The translations under genes were made by a program, and so were the position numbers. Of a DNA stretch of 64,000 nt, positions 1 through 13,613 are shown piece after piece. Source of the stretch: Endothia cerciana (lineage: Eukaryota > Ascomycota > Sordariomycetes > Diaporthales > Cryphonectriaceae); assembly GCA_026119935.1 (NCBI GenBank), contig JALRMH010000045.1, positions 186,001 to 250,000 of the forward strand. The letters run 5' to 3'. Each line of letters starts with the position of its first letter. The first letter of the stretch is position 1. Below the pieces are notes generated by a model. It worked only from the letters and a program-made list of their open reading frames with translations, was not told the origin of the DNA and ran no database searches.

Positions 1-2412
1 CGTGTAGGCCTGGAGTCTCTGTGCTCAGAGGCCTCGCAGCCCTGGTTTAGAGTCACCATTCTTGTTTTCCGCATGAAGATCGAAAGCGTGTGTGGAAACC
101 AAATGCAGCCAGTGCTGTAGTCTGTTCACTGCCCATGACGACAACTGCCTGAGCCCTATTCTGCATCTCATACATCTGCACTGAGGGTGAGCTGTCTGGG
201 CTGCCATCTTCATCCCTCCCGCATCTAATGTGAGCACAGTCACAGTTTCGGCAATAGTGGTGCTGAACTTCATGATCGTCATGGCACTGAACGCAGCCCC
301 GGAAACAGCACCTCGCCGAGCCACGCGTTGCTTAATCCATAGGAGACTTACTTCAGAATGCAGGGTTCATGATGAGTCGTCGAATGTGAAGTTTCGAGGT
401 TCTCCGTCATCTGACCACGCTCCGCCTCGGGGTACCTCGTATACCGTCTCTGCCTGGGTACCTCTGAGCCTGGTTCCGCTTCTGAATGGCGACCATGGCA
501 AACAGACCAGAGCAACGTCTGGCAGGCTTCAAGCCAGTTCCAAGTAATCAGCGCCGTACCGCCAGCCGACCACCATACGCAAGTCGGGGCATATGGATGA
601 GCATATCTTGTTTGCCAACGCTGCAGTCGCGAGGACATACGCAGCCAGAAGCATCAAGAGGCGACGGTCCAGAAATCTCCTTTCTTTGCTTCCGGACCGG
701 CGCGAGCTTCCAGCTAGCCATCCCTTGTGCGCAAGCGCCGACACGGAACCCGGCCCTATCCAGAAGCTTCTCGTGGTCTCTGGCCGTCACACCCAGCTCA
801 GAACTAGCCAGGCCGAGCGAAGTCACCAGGAACGGACGGTGCATTGTCAGCATAAAGACATCATCTAATGTCGGGCCGGCGTCCGTGAAGAGCGTGGGCG
901 GTAGGCCGAGTAAGACCCGGCGAGGCCATGCTGCTCTGGACGTAAGTGCTGATGATGTCCTGGTGGTGGATGCAGTCGATTACGCACTTGCAGGGTATGT
1001 CGCAAGTTGTCCGGCTGCCCTGCCAGTAAATATTCCTGCTCCGTCGTACAGTTATCCGCAGCGATAGTGCGGTAGTCAAGAAGCGGTTGTGGTAGGAGAA
1101 GACATAATGGAATTTCTCGTGTCGGATGGCCAGCACCCGAGGTGGGAGCGTCCCCGCAAGGACGACGACTCTTCCGCACTTCGTCTCCGGCACGCATTCC
1201 TTCCACGTCTAGATCGACGTAGATGGCAGGACTTGGAGACACGAGTAGCATCTCAAGACATCAGAAAGTCTGGCGACGGCATTCTCGGAGAGGAGCATGT
1301 CCCAAAGGGCACACATGAGGCTCTAGGTAAACCCCGAGTCTCGTCGGCCACGGTGACCCATATCGTTTGTGTCTTCCTATGTGGTAGGTTACCTACCGCA
1401 TGTACTCGTTGACAATTCCTGTTTCCAACCGGGGCATGAGGCCTGCAGAGCCCAGCCTCAACCAGGTTATTCTGAAATATTCTTGGAATATTGCATATTG
1501 TGGTCGGTATGAATTCGTGGTGCCAGTGAAGGTGATGGGCAACCCTGTCGTTGGTACCGCGGCAGCATGGGTCAGCCTGTGGAGAGGAGCCCGGACCCCC
1601 AGCTCTTCTACTTCTGTATTCAGGGCTTTGGGGGCTGGTGTTGTACTGCATTACCATAGTGGTGAGTACTATAGTATTAAGCGCCCCCAACGCTCAAGTT
1701 GCAACTGCACCTCAGCAGGGGGTGCCCTGCAAATGAAGCAGATCCTGAGCAATCCCCAGCCAACCCCAACTGGTCGGTCCCTCCTTTTCCACGGCAACGG
1801 CAACGACAACCTGCTTTTGACTGTCCGTCTCCTCCCGCTTCCCGACCACCACCAACGTCAGGCGTTGAGGAGCAGACGTTGGAAGGGAAGCAAGCCCACA
1901 CTCACTCACTCAGACAGAATCAACAGTCCCGGCCGGTCTTGTCACGGCCGAAACTCTCTCGTTGCATCGAATCTTTTCGTTTCCATCGCTTGCTTGTTGT
2001 CACAACCGAGGAAGAGAAGAGTCTAGACTGACAGTCCTCGTTTTTGGTACATCCCAGTTTCAGCCTCGTATTTTTCATTTGCCGCCGTCACTGGACTCCT
2101 GACCGGCGCCTACCATCCCCGCTGTGCCAAACGATCTATCCTCCGCCCAACCTGACCTCGTCCATCGCTCCGTGCGACACATACGCTGGTTGGAATTACT
2201 CCGAAGAGGAGGATTTGCGAGTTCGGGAGCCTCATCTCGCAACCGGCGAGTGCTGATCTGCAGCCGCAACCGCCGGGCCCACACCGCGCCCCGACTCGAC
2301 AGCCTTGCGAACATCCTCATCTCCCACGGCTCATCCTCGATCGAAGAAGGGCGACTGCGCGAACAATCACGAGGGCGTCTAGGCTGGCCACCATCGGCCG
2401 ACGATAGACAAG
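1..2412. other. Gene-poor left edge and CHS7 upstream region
   Basis: I see no convincing gene here. Open frames of up to about 190 codons exist on both strands between 350 and 1700, but they overlap each other, shift frame every few hundred bases and show no family motif. A decayed gene on the minus strand is possible but unsupported. The last 500 bases before the CHS7 start are pyrimidine-rich, as is common in fungal promoters and leaders. Confidence 0.4.
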
Positions 2413-3712
2413 ATGCCGTTCGGCGACTTCACATCCTTCTGCCAAACGGCGCCAATACCGCTGTGCGCGTCCGTTGGCGCGATCACGTCCATCTCTAATG
2501 GCGTCGGCATCGAGGCGAACTGCTACGCCCGGAACATCGAGCTGGCAAATACCATCATCTTTCAGATGGCGGCGAGCGCGATACATATCGTGGCTTTGGT
2601 CATGACGGTTATCATGATATTGCACGTCAGGGGAAAGTTTACTGCTGTTGGTATGTTGCTGCCCCGGCTGAGAGGAGGAACCTCCCGGACGTTGCAGGTA
2701 TCCTTCGTCACCGCTCAGTGGGGTCTTGCAATGGCATGCCTTGAACGCTCTTGCTGAGAGGCTGTGTGGTGTGAAGCGCTGTCGAGGACTGCAAGCGACA
2801 GAAACGAACAATTCTGCCCACAACACTGTGATGGTCGGCAGGTTGACAAACGAACATTGGCTAACAGTGATTGGTGCAGGTCGGAAGGAGATCATTAACT
2901 TTTTCTACATCTATATGCTCCTCACCTTCTTCTCCTTGATCGTCGACGCAGGAGTGTCCCCTCCCGGCTCGACTGCATACTCCTACTTCGTCGCCCTTCA
3001 AGCCGGTCTCGCATCCGCCCTGATCACCTGCCTTTTGATCAACGGCTTCGTGGGTTTCCAGCTATACGAGGATGGCACACCGCTGTCACTGTGGATGCTG
3101 AGGCTGTGCTCTCTCGCCGCCTTTGCCATCTCGTTCCTTGTATCCCTGGCGACGTTCAAGAGCTGGGCGGGGCTGGGCCCGACCAATACGGTCGGCCTCT
3201 TCGTTGTGCTATACCTGTTGAACGGCATACAGCTGTTGGTGTATCTGGTTCTGCAGGTCATCCTGGTGACGCAGACGCTTCAGGATCGTTGGCCGCTGGG
3301 TGAACTTATTTTCGGCATCCTCTTTTTCGTCGCTGGCCAGGTGATCATGTACGGTTTCAGCGATAAGATCTGCAACGCAGTGAGCCACTACGTCGATGGA
3401 CTGTTCCTGGCTTCCATCTGCAATCTGTTGGCGGTCATGATGGTCTACAAGGTATGCCTTCTCTCTGCATATGTACGTGCTGTCCGCGACGGGACGGATG
3501 CTGACACGAAAACACAGTTCTGGGACTCCATCACCAAGGAAGACCTCGAGTTCTCGGTTGGGACTAGGATGAACAACTGGGAGGTCAAGGAATTGCTGCC
3601 TGAGGAGGACCGCCGAGCAACCATGTACCAGGACGACCCGTACACACACTCTAGCGCATACGACACTGCGCTCTCGCCGTCACCGAACGCGAATCGACAC
3701 TCGAAATACTAA
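2413..3712 (+). CDS. CHS7: Chitin synthase export chaperone (Chs7 family)
   Basis: Three exons, 2413-2650, 2880-3451 and 3518-3712, give 334 residues, close to the usual Chs7 length. The product opens with MPFGDFTSFCQTAPIPLC, a hallmark N-terminus with paired cysteines. About seven hydrophobic membrane spans follow, then a polar cytosolic tail (roughly residues 271-334) ending in HSKY. The family is an ER multispanning protein needed for export of class IV (Chs3-type) chitin synthase, hence for wall chitin. Intron 1 (229 nt) restores the FTAVGRKEIINFF junction. Intron 2 (66 nt) is a multiple of three with no in-frame stop, so a retained intron would still translate. The start was chosen because it gives the conserved N-terminus. 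The family call is strong; the splice sites are hand-modelled. Confidence 0.93.
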
Positions 3713-4492
3713 TCACTTCCTTTATCGCACATTTTAATACTGGAATTTGAAGACAGCACGCTCGGGAGACAGAACAAAGGCATGCCAGTGGAAGAATTGG
3801 GCTCGGGCTGTGGAGCCTGGTCACGCAGACAGTTGGGTCGCCACAGCGGAGACGCAATTTGTGTCGTGGTATGGAGTTGGCTGGGGCGTTCCGTACTGTT
3901 GAATGAATTTGGGGGTCTGAGTGAACTGGTCCCCGGAAACCAGGCATTGGTTTGGCTGCTGACGGGATAAAGACGTAGGGGGGGGGAACAATGCCGGGGG
4001 ATGAGAGATCTCTTGTTGGCTTGGCTCTGGTACCAACTAGTCAATAAAACGCGACTAATAATCAAATCGCATAATATCAAGCACTAATGCATGCCGCACA
4101 ATAAATCCGTGATGACGCGGCGGGCGGTGTCTGGGCGTTATGGAATCGTGCTATTTATTCGGCGTGGCAGCAGACGGCTGATGAAAAGATAGGCAAATAG
4201 GGGGCGCAGAAGGGTGGTGGGGTTGTCTGATTAATCAGATCAGCTGTCATTAATACATTAATACGGCTGAGCTGGTTACCACCTGTACGAGGATACGGAA
4301 GTACGACGGATTTGACGCTGCGATCGGTGACATATGAAGAAAAGGCCCGAGCACCCAGCTCGGGCGGGCACTTTTGTCCTTGGTGGGAGGCACCTCAAAT
4401 CTTCTGCTCCCTGACGGGAGATAGTCGGCTACCGGGGATTCAAGAAAAGATCCTAATCCACGGGTTATCCGCACTAGAATATTTGAAATCCA

Positions 4493-4522
4493 CCCCCCCC
4501 CCCCGGGCAACAAAAAAAAAAA
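4493..4522. repeat. Poly-C tract followed by poly-A tract
   Basis: Twelve consecutive C residues (4493-4504) are followed within a few bases by an A-rich homopolymer. It is one of many such tracts in the non-coding parts of the window. Confidence 0.9.
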
Positions 4523-5537
4523 AAGGAGCATGGGTATGTGAGTGGGCACTGTGGGAATATAGCCCGCGCAAGGAGGCAAAGTACACACACAAAAACCCAC
4601 CCCCCAAAAAATCTCCCAACTGCATCATGCGATGGCCAGGCAGCTAGAGGAAAGGCGCGAAGGAAGACCGTAGGAGGAAGAGGGCCAAGGAGGAAGCCGA
4701 GAGCCCTTCTGCGGATTACATACCTAGTTGGTATAGGATCGGGTTCCTAGCAAAACCTTAGAAGCCAGAATCCGATCGGGGGTGATGGATGATGGATGGC
4801 TAGTGGGCCAAGGTAGCCTATCTATTCCCATGCTAGACCCGGAGTGTCACACGAGTCGGCAAGCGGCGCCGAGGTGACAAGGAAGAATAGGAAACCAGAA
4901 AAACTGAGGGAGAGACTGGCTAGAAGAAGGAAAAATCTGATCTGTCCCTTTCAGCGCAAATCTTGATTTCCCAATCTGTGTCATCGGCTTACCCGAAGAG
5001 TCAGGATCACGATGTACTTCCGACTAGTCCTGGACCAGATGGAGCTGATGACACGGATACTATCTGCTCTATGTACATAGAGGCAGGCAGGCCTGGAATA
5101 CTCAGGCGGAGAGACTAGATAGATACACGTCAGACTAGATTCTCCGTGCAGAATGCGATGTCCTTCCGGCCCGCATCGCCCCTGCGCCTCGACTACCTAA
5201 GTGGGTTTTTGCCCCTTGTCGTGGTAAGAAAGCGATTATGTATCTCACAATTGTGTACTCGGTTGAGATGTTATGTCTGACCAGACCTCGGCTCGTTTCA
5301 TTGTGGCACCCGACTTTTGGATTGCTTAGTCGATCCTCGTACATAGTAGGTGTCATTGTTCATTTCAGACCCACCCTACCCCCCACCACCAACATTATAG
5401 GCTCTTGGCGGGCTACGGCAAGTCACCCCACGTTATAATTCACCCGACGGACACAGACACCTTTCAAAAACACCTGGGGTCCTTAGACACCACAAGACTG
5501 CGGTATTGTTGTCGAACAGAAGTGTTCACATGCATTC

Positions 5538-5555
5538 ATATATATATATATATAT
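5538..5555. repeat. AT dinucleotide microsatellite
   Basis: About nine AT units in an intergenic context. Confidence 0.85.
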
Positions 5556-7144
5556 GTCAACAAGATGGTGATTGCTCCCCGCCCTAAATTCTCTTGTTGA
5601 GGTTGGCGAATGGAATGTAGGAACACTGCTCCCGTAACCAGCACCCATTGAGTGATGGGAGTTCCTGGGTTCTGGCGAGTAGAGCAATCGCAAGAGCGGT
5701 CCAACATTGACGATTCCTAGTCTCAGGAGGCCGCAGCTTCACTCGCTGTCGACCCGGGACACAAACACAACATCTTCCCGTGTTTCTTATTTGAGATTTG
5801 GATCTGAGTCTCATCTCGTTGAGAAGAGTTGCCGAAGTGGTCGCCTTCGGGGCGGGGATCCACTGAACAGTCGACAGCACCCAGCGCTGAACTATGACCC
5901 AAGACAGGGGAGGGGCTCACAATTACGACCGCAGGCCAGTCCCGGGGTTATACTTGCTTCTTGTCGATCAGCTCTCCCGCCCCTGGACCAGCTGGATTTC
6001 GCGCTTGGAAAATCATAAACTTAAGATGCACGTCCTGTTCTCTTATTATGTGAAGGGGAAAGGTCCTGTTCCAATATCTTGTTCTTTCGTTATTTAGGAA
6101 GAGCCAAGCCGTGCCGAGAGTCCTTCTCACGGCCAGTGCAGTTGAGGTGCCGAGGTAGGTACCCCAAGTACCTAGGCGCGCAGTGATCCATAACGGTGTG
6201 GACCTGGTCTTAGAAGGCAGTATATACAACAACGGCCAAATATGTCAGAGGGCAGTTGTGAGCACCTCAGTATTTTTTGAGATTGACTCACATGTGCATT
6301 TGGAGACCATAGGACGAACTCGTACTCGGCATTGGGCATTTACTGGACTAGCACCAACCCTCCATGGATCGCCCGGGCGTGCCGGGCTGCTAAAATAAAC
6401 TCCCACCATTGTCCACTCGCTACCGGTCAGATCCCAAGAGAAAGAAGTCTGTGCTATGCCCTGCATGCAAAGGCCTACTGCGACCATCTTAGTTGTTCAT
6501 AGTTACTCTGGAACCAGCTCCAAGTATACATGTATAAATTTATCCCAGCACCCGGATTGCACCCCGGCACCCCATTCCCCTTCCTTTGTTTCACGATATT
6601 CTCTACCTGACCATCTGGGCAATAGTACCAGGTGCATCATATGCTCGACACTCTTTGCAGCTTCTGAATGACAAGCTTTCCAGGAGTTTGCGTGACTCAC
6701 TCCACACATCAGGCACTGGTCTGGGTCCAAGGTCCAGCTTGGGTGGCAGATGCATTCAGGCAGATGAAGAGACGAGCGAACCGCTAGGCGCGAAGATCTC
6801 TTCCAGCCAACCCGTGTGGGACACCAAAGGCGAATGGGCTCCCTCCCCTTGATGAAAACTTCCACGGATAGGCATCATCATAAAGCTGGTCGAGAACTTC
6901 CGGGACTCTTAGTGGTCAGGTTCAAGAATAGGGGGGTAGCTGAGCATCGAATGACATCCAGTCACTCTCGTCAGTTGGCAGTGTGGAGCTATTGACTTCG
7001 GTTTTCTCACAGCCAGGTACCAGAACTAGAGGAAGCATCTACTGGCTAATGCTGGGAGTATGACGTGATTCGTGCCTACCCCCAATAGTGGACACCCTGA
7101 CACCTCGTACCACCAGCCTTCCAACATGCTTCACGAGCAACATC

Positions 7145-7171
7145 TATATATAATATATATATATATATATA
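7145..7171. repeat. AT dinucleotide microsatellite
   Basis: About thirteen TA/AT units with one interruption, intergenic. Confidence 0.85.
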
Positions 7172-8770
7172 CTCTATTATATGACAAGGTACAACAGCTC
7201 TGCCAGCCCTGCTGCGCCTTGCGTTGCCCAACTCCCTTCAGTGCTCTTCTATCATCTAACATGTGTGATGGACCTGCACTCATCCTCAACTCGAGACATG
7301 GCAAGGTCCTGGCACGATATTGCCTTGTGCGCACCTTGGTCTTGAAGGTTACTTACTCAACGCACTGAAGTCCAACACTCCAACACTTAAGGATACTGTC
7401 CTGACATCTACTCACCAGCGCATCCTTTGTATCTGGCAATGGGGCCTCATGGGTTCGTCTGCTGCCCTTGCGCCTATCCCTCGCTCTTGCCGTCGTGGGG
7501 CTTCAAAAGATATAGTTTTGCAGGGCTCTTATCGTCTTTGGAAGTGGGGGTTGGAGCTCTCTGTCTGCCTTCAGTAGTAGAGGCCTGGGCTCAGGCCTAG
7601 GTGGTTTGTCTGCAGCCTACCTAGCCCTCCCGCCCAGCGCAGCCGACAGACAGACAGCGCCCGCTGGCTCCCATCCAAGACCCACAAATGCTCAAGCACC
7701 TGCATACCTTAGTATCGCTAGGCCCTCTCTAAAACTCCGTGCCCAAGCCCCGAGATTAGACATGGGATGTATGGTACACTTTGGGGGGCCCATACAAGTA
7801 TCCCTAGCCTGCCGCCACCCTTCGTTCCCTCGAAATTAATCCAGAACTTGGTCCGCTTCCCTTTCGACCCGTTTTGATCTGCGCTGTGCTGAAACCCCCC
7901 GCTGCGAGCCAACAGCAACCGTGCTCGTCCGAACGCAGGACCCAGGATACAGCTTACAGCATAAAGACCTGACTGGCAGACGCCGTTCAGCATCACCTGG
8001 CCCGGAGACCCGGCGGCGGTCCCATAATACTACAGTACCTTACTCATCTGCACATGCAAGCCTCCGCTCAGCCAAAACCACTCCGAGCAGCGCCAACCTC
8101 GACTTCGGCCCTGAGAGGCTTTGACCAAACCTCGAAACCCAGCAGATAATAATTACATTTGTGTGGCCTGAGTCGTGCGCGCGCAGCGTTGGGCACCTCC
8201 ACCCGTCCAGGTCAGTGCTGCCTGCCGTTCACTCCCTAGTGCGTACCATCCCAGTATAGACCACTATATACCGACATACCACATGCCGCCTTTATTGCCT
8301 TTTCGCCCCCATCTCCCGTCCTGTTTCCTCTATACTCGCCTCACGGACTCGCTTAACCAGCCCGCATCCTACTCCCTGTGCATATGCACCCATTCCAGAC
8401 GACATATTTGTCCATGCTAGGCCGCGCGCACGTTGCTGACAATCAGGCACACCTTTACACAGAGACAAGAAACCAGCACGCGGCGGTAGTCGAGTATTAA
8501 TCCCAAGTGGAGGGATCATATCTACGACGCCGATCCAAACCAAAAAAACCAAAACCAAAACCAAAACCCCCCAAAAAAGGGTTTTTTTTTAACCTCTTTT
8601 TTTTTTTTCATGGACGATTACATCCTTCGTCCACATCCAGACCCGTACTAGGTAAGAAATGCGCGCCGCCCCACAGCCCTCCCTAATCTGAGCCTCGAGC
8701 CAACTGTCACCGGACATTTTATTACCTGCGAAATTTACACGGTGTTGTGCCTATTTTCTTTTTATTCCCT

Positions 8771-8800
8771 GCACTGCACTGCACTGCACTGCACTGCACT
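8771..8800. repeat. GCACT pentanucleotide array, six copies
   Basis: Six perfect tandem copies of GCACT lie about 470 bases upstream of the start of the large gene at 9268, probably in its promoter or 5' leader. Confidence 0.95.
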
Positions 8801-9267
8801 ACCACTTCCCTCGTCTCGTCCGGCAGCAGCCGAGGTCTTCTATTCCGCCTGTTCTTTGAGGTGGCTTGACATTTATTATTAGCACCCATCCACCTTCTTC
8901 TTCATACGGAGCGACGGCCTCCCTAATTTCCTCTCCTGATCTCGCTCTCTCCCTTCAACACGACCTATCGCACTCACCCTCATGGCCTCTGCCTCCCCCC
9001 CTCCCTGACTGCCTCACTCTCCATTGACTCGCGCCAACGCTTCTCTGGCTCGTATGTCCCGACGGCCTTGTGCCCCACACACTCACTTCGCAGCATCCTC
9101 AACTAGTCGGCGTTCCTAGGATTAAATTTCTCACCAGCCTGACCCACCCCCCTGTCTCGCCGCGACCAGGCACTATTCTTTGGGCTCAACAGGACCCCAG
9201 CTGACACAGACTACGCAAGTCTCCGCTTGATTCACTCGCCCGGTGCATCGCCTGCCAAAATCATTTC

Positions 9268-9372
9268 ATGGAAGCCCGCATGTCAACACCCATGCAAGAA
9301 GACCCTAGGGACGGCCCCAGGTCGCCGCCTGCGTCGTGCCTACCTCACCACCCTCGAAAGTTGTTAGGTGCC

Positions 9373-9404
<32 letters not shown>

Positions 9405-12103
9405 ACCACCGCCGGCGGCCAATGAACCTACCACCGCAGAACAGGCCGCTACAGGCCCGGCCGACCTTTCACCGGCCGACTGGGCCAAGATTGAGGCCGA
9501 GTACTGGAGGGACGCTCGGGCAGCACGGAACCTGGAGGATCAGTCCATGGATGAGAAGTACGAGATGAAGACGGCAGCGCTGAAGGCGAAGCATGCCCAG
9601 CTTCTGGACCAGCGCGCCCGCCTGAACGAGCAGCTCCAGGCCCTCAAGAGACAGTGCGACCAGGTGGACGAAGATCTGACCCGCATTGACCTGCAATTCG
9701 AGGAGGCCAAGGAAATCGTCGCAAAGCGGAGGCAGGATCAGGACGAGAACGCGACACGGTTCTTCAACGCCAACAAGGAGATGGCATCAGGGCGGCCGCC
9801 CCTCCAGGGAAGTGAGACTGAGTCCGCGAGACAGGTACCGCAGGTCAACGACAAGCAAGCCAAGCAACCATCCCATACGGTTGCTCAGCCTAACACACCG
9901 GGAAGTGATGTGACAGCAGTTGACGATCCTGCGCCGGTCCGCAACGGTCTCACACCCAGACACGCTTCCCCCCTAGCATCAGCAGAGAGCTCTCCGCTGT
10001 CGCAGCCACCAGATGACATGACAGGCTCGACAGGTGTAGAGGTCTGGGACGACGAGGGCAACTTCGTCGATCACGTCAAGCGGATCAAGCTGCACAACAA
10101 ATTTGTCCGCAACGTCCTTCAAATTCCCATCAAGCGGAAGGTGATCGTCCGCCACGGCCGCAAATTCACCAAGGAGTCGATGCACAGCATCTATGAGCCG
10201 AGCGACAATAAGGGAGCCAAGTGGCTGAGCTGCATGATCCAGGCCACAGGCGAGGAGCAGGACATACCCTGCACCTCCTGTATGAACCGCGGGGGCACAT
10301 GGGCAGGGTGTGTAATAGTCGGCGGCTATGACTTCCCTCGGTGTGCCAACTGCGAATGGAATCGACAAGGCTGTCTGGGTTCTTCATATCATCAAGACCG
10401 ACTGCGAGATCCCAACGTCCCGATCAACCCGTATATGAGGGCTCCTCTGTCGCCGCACATTGCCGATGACTCCGCCCGAGCCTCCCCTGAAGGAAGCTCC
10501 GTTGGCGGGTTCACGCCTGTGAACGGCGCCCAAGCGAGGACTTCTGAGCCGGCCAGTGCTCCCGCCAAGCGTACTTCACTTCCCAGCAAGAAGGGCGGTA
10601 GGAAGTCCCTGCCCAACATGCCATCTTCGGGCAAGGAGAACGTGGAACCGGTTGACGAGTCCCCCCTTGGTGTGGAGGAAGCTGACGAGGAGTACGCCGC
10701 CCTTGAGACGGACCCTGGCCCGGACATCACCGCAGCGGGCCTGCACCTTCGCGATGACGGCACAGTGTACACGGAGCCTGAGATCATGCGCGGGGTGCCT
10801 ATCGAGAGAATCGACCCTAGTCATCCATATTGGGACCCGAAGTGGGAGGACCCGCTTATCTCCATCCAAGCCAAGTATGACGACTGGCAGCTGAAGTTGG
10901 AGGCATGCCTTGCGACGGGAAAGAACCGTTTCCTGGCGGGACGCCAGGTCAACCGGGGGAAGACGATCGTAGAGTTCCTCCAGACTGGTGACTTCCATCC
11001 CTACCAGCTGGTTGCCAAGAAGTTCATCACGAGGAACCTCGTCAGCTACGACACGGTATTCCGACTTGCTCAGGTGATCGACGAGCTCCCCAAGTTGGGT
11101 GTCGACGTCAAGCCCCTCGACTGGGTCCGTGAGCGCATGCACGAGCTATACATGGAGCAGGGCGATAGCTTCAGCCTGGCCAAGACAGTGCACGAGCTCT
11201 ACCATGACGTAAAACTCCGGGCCCTCCGCTCCAGAGCTGGTGTTGGCAACATTGGTAGACCATCCGGTGTCAAGAAGGGGATGACGACCAAGACTGGGGC
11301 CGCACGACGCAAGGACCCTACCGACACGCCACAGAAGAAGCGGAGACGCGCTTCTACCGGTACGCCTAAGAAGGGCAGTCATGCATCCCAGAGAGATGAC
11401 ACGGCAGACCCGCCGCACAACGCGAAGAAGCAACGCCTGAACATGGGCAAACTTCCCACGCTCAGTGGCGAGGAAATGAGTGAGACCGCGTCGCCCGACC
11501 TCGGAACTGTTCCCGCCCCGCAGGAGGGCGACGAGTTCCACTATGTCGGCTACACCTCCGATGACTCGACCAGCGGCAGCAAGATGACGACCATCGACTG
11601 GCGCATCATCCAGGTACGGACGCCTGAGCACACGACGAGTCACAAACACACCCAGTACTTGCACTGGGTCGTCGATGGCAACAACGCGTACTTCGAGCAC
11701 CAAGTCCTTCTAAGCGTCGATCCGGCCAACTGGGGGGTGTATCAGGACCCATTCGACTTCCACGTGCGGCTCGCCGAGCTCGACAAGATCGAGTACACCA
11801 GGGACGAAGACTGCCGCAAGATCGTGATCCACACCATCCCGCCGTCCGGAGTCAAGGACCAACGAAAGATCCTCGTGCACTTCAAGAGAGGCCGCACGCA
11901 GGACCGCTTCTTGCACTTTGTGAAGCACAAGCTGAAGGGCCTCCGGCCATTGGTGTTGCAGGAGATTTCCAGGTCAGTATACCCTGGGTGCTAGTGGGCG
12001 ATATACTGAGATGTGTGCATGCTGACTTGTTTTCCCGCACAGAGAGCTCATCGAGAACGAGTGGGCCACGATGGACTCTGAAGTCCTGCCCGTGGAGGAT
12101 TAG
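9268..12103 (+). CDS. Large DUF3716-like nuclear protein with cysteine cluster
   Basis: Two exons, 9268-11972 and 12043-12103 (70-nt intron), give 921 residues. A second Met at residue 5 is an alternative start. Visible parts in order: a run of 14 prolines near residues 36-49; a charged coiled coil at about 99-168; a disordered Ser/Pro stretch; a conserved-looking basic segment followed by a cysteine cluster (C335, C338, C348, C359, C362, C369), which resembles the fungal DUF3716 zinc-binding-like domain; an acidic and basic linker with nuclear-localisation-like clusters KKRRR and KKQR at about 690-730; and a C-terminal domain (about 755-921) rich in aromatic and basic residues. A nuclear, possibly DNA- or chromatin-linked role is inferred from composition only. 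A 42-nt GT...AG stretch near 11614 could mimic an intron but is too short and stays in frame. The specific function is unknown. Confidence 0.85.
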
Positions 12104-12584
12104 ACGAAGATGCCTCAACTGCAACATAGGCCACGCACGTTCAACGTGTACCGCCTAACATATAGCGTGCCTAAGGGGGCGTGCTACGGTTCCTTGATAG
12201 CTCGCTTGATATTTAGAGAGGAGCGAGCACTCTGCTACGACAGCCACCACACCATCAACATACTCGCACGCGGCCGTCAGGGTTTGGCAGGGATCTCGGC
12301 CACTGAAACTCCCAAGAGGTCTACTCCCGCGCTCACACACCCAAAACACCACTCACTGACTTGGCAAAAGGGACGTACGGCACGTGGTCCATCAACAGCA
12401 TCTTCCCGGCGGGAGAGGATGCACTGAAGTGGCGTGGAAAAACGGAGGCGCTCCGGATAATTGCAAGAAGATTATGGCAGGCTACGACAGGATACGGCGT
12501 TTTGGGGCCGGTCAATTCTTTCTCTCGGCACGTGCACTCGTCTGCTCGAGGACCTCCCACATTTGACAACACTGGCGTCCAGTG

Positions 12585-12606
12585 TTTTTTTTTTTTTTTT
12601 TTTTTT
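12585..12606. repeat. Poly-T tract (22 T)
   Basis: Uninterrupted run of 22 T about 480 bases after the stop of the DUF3716-like gene. Confidence 0.9.
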
Positions 12607-13613
12607 CTTTTCTTCCCTGTCTTAAGTTTTTGGCGGTCTCTTTATAGGGGGAAAAGGACAGGGGAGTTCAGGTCTAGGAGCATTTTTACGGGTTTTTTCC
12701 CCGGGAAGGCTCACAACTATTGCAGTGGATTTTGCGAGTTCAGTTACAGGGGAGTCCACGGCTAATCTCACAATTAGGAGGGCAAGACGGACTCAACTAA
12801 TCACAAATATTTTTTCTTTCTTCTTCTTAGATGAAACACCCTGAACCTTGCTAATGACGGCCTGCGATACTTGTTTGCAGTGTAGTACTTGTTGAATGTA
12901 AAAGAGTGTGATGAAGCTTGATTTCTATCAGTCTATCTAAAGGGCTTGAAGAGCCCTATTTATAACTAAAAACCTCCGGAAATCCATCGGGATTCAGGCC
13001 CTTGAGGACCTCTGAAGAGGTCGTACGTATATCGGTCCTGGTGATATCATCCTCATCCTGAGGACCTGAAGATCCGTGGGTCCTGGTCCACTGTTTCCTT
13101 GATATGGCCTTACGATCAACAGTGCTGAGGACTGATGGTGGCTTTGGAGTGCAGACTCCCATTAGATGCTGAGATGATGACCTTCGTCTCCCGCCTGTGG
13201 ATTCAAGGTCGACTATCCTCGTCAGCCAGCCTCCCCGATGTGCTTCACGGCCGTGTGAGTATCTACTGAGAGCTTTCATGCTGATGACGCTGTCTCTTCC
13301 GCCAGGATTTCCCACTCTGTCTTCCTTCCCCTTCCTCGCCCCACCCCACCCCGCCTCCCAGACCGCAGCCGAATCAGTAGTGTGTCGCGATGACACGGAG
13401 CGTCGCCCATCTCAACACGTCGCTGAAGACGCATGGCCACTCGCCAGTACGTTCTCACCGGTCCTCTTTGAGCGATGTTGTTGTTGGCCGGGCTTTCTCC
13501 TTACCACAGACACTATGGAGGCGTTTCTAGGCGCCGGGGAGGGACTGCCCAAGAGCGCAGTAGACGACGGGAATTGGCGCCGGGGGCCGGAAGGCGCGAG
13601 TCGGACCCGATAT

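Larger units (their letters stand above)
3713..9267. other. Long gene-poor region between CHS7 and the DUF3716-like gene
   Basis: There are 5.5 kb with no supported gene. Open frames are short (below about 125 codons), on all frames, without recognisable motifs. The stretch holds a G9 run (3978-3986), a C12 run (4493-4504) followed by an A-rich tract, two AT microsatellites and a GCACT pentamer array. The last 700 bases are C- and T-rich, which suits the promoter and 5' leader of the downstream gene. Confidence 0.5.

Noticed and set aside
486..1067. 193-codon open frame near the left edge
   Set aside because: No domain, heavy overlap with several minus-strand frames and no splice model that lengthens it.
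11614..11655. 42-nt GT...AG stretch in the DUF3716-like gene as an intron
   Set aside because: Too short for a normal fungal intron, keeps the frame, and the encoded residues (VRTPEHTTSHKHTQ) read well into the neighbouring domain.
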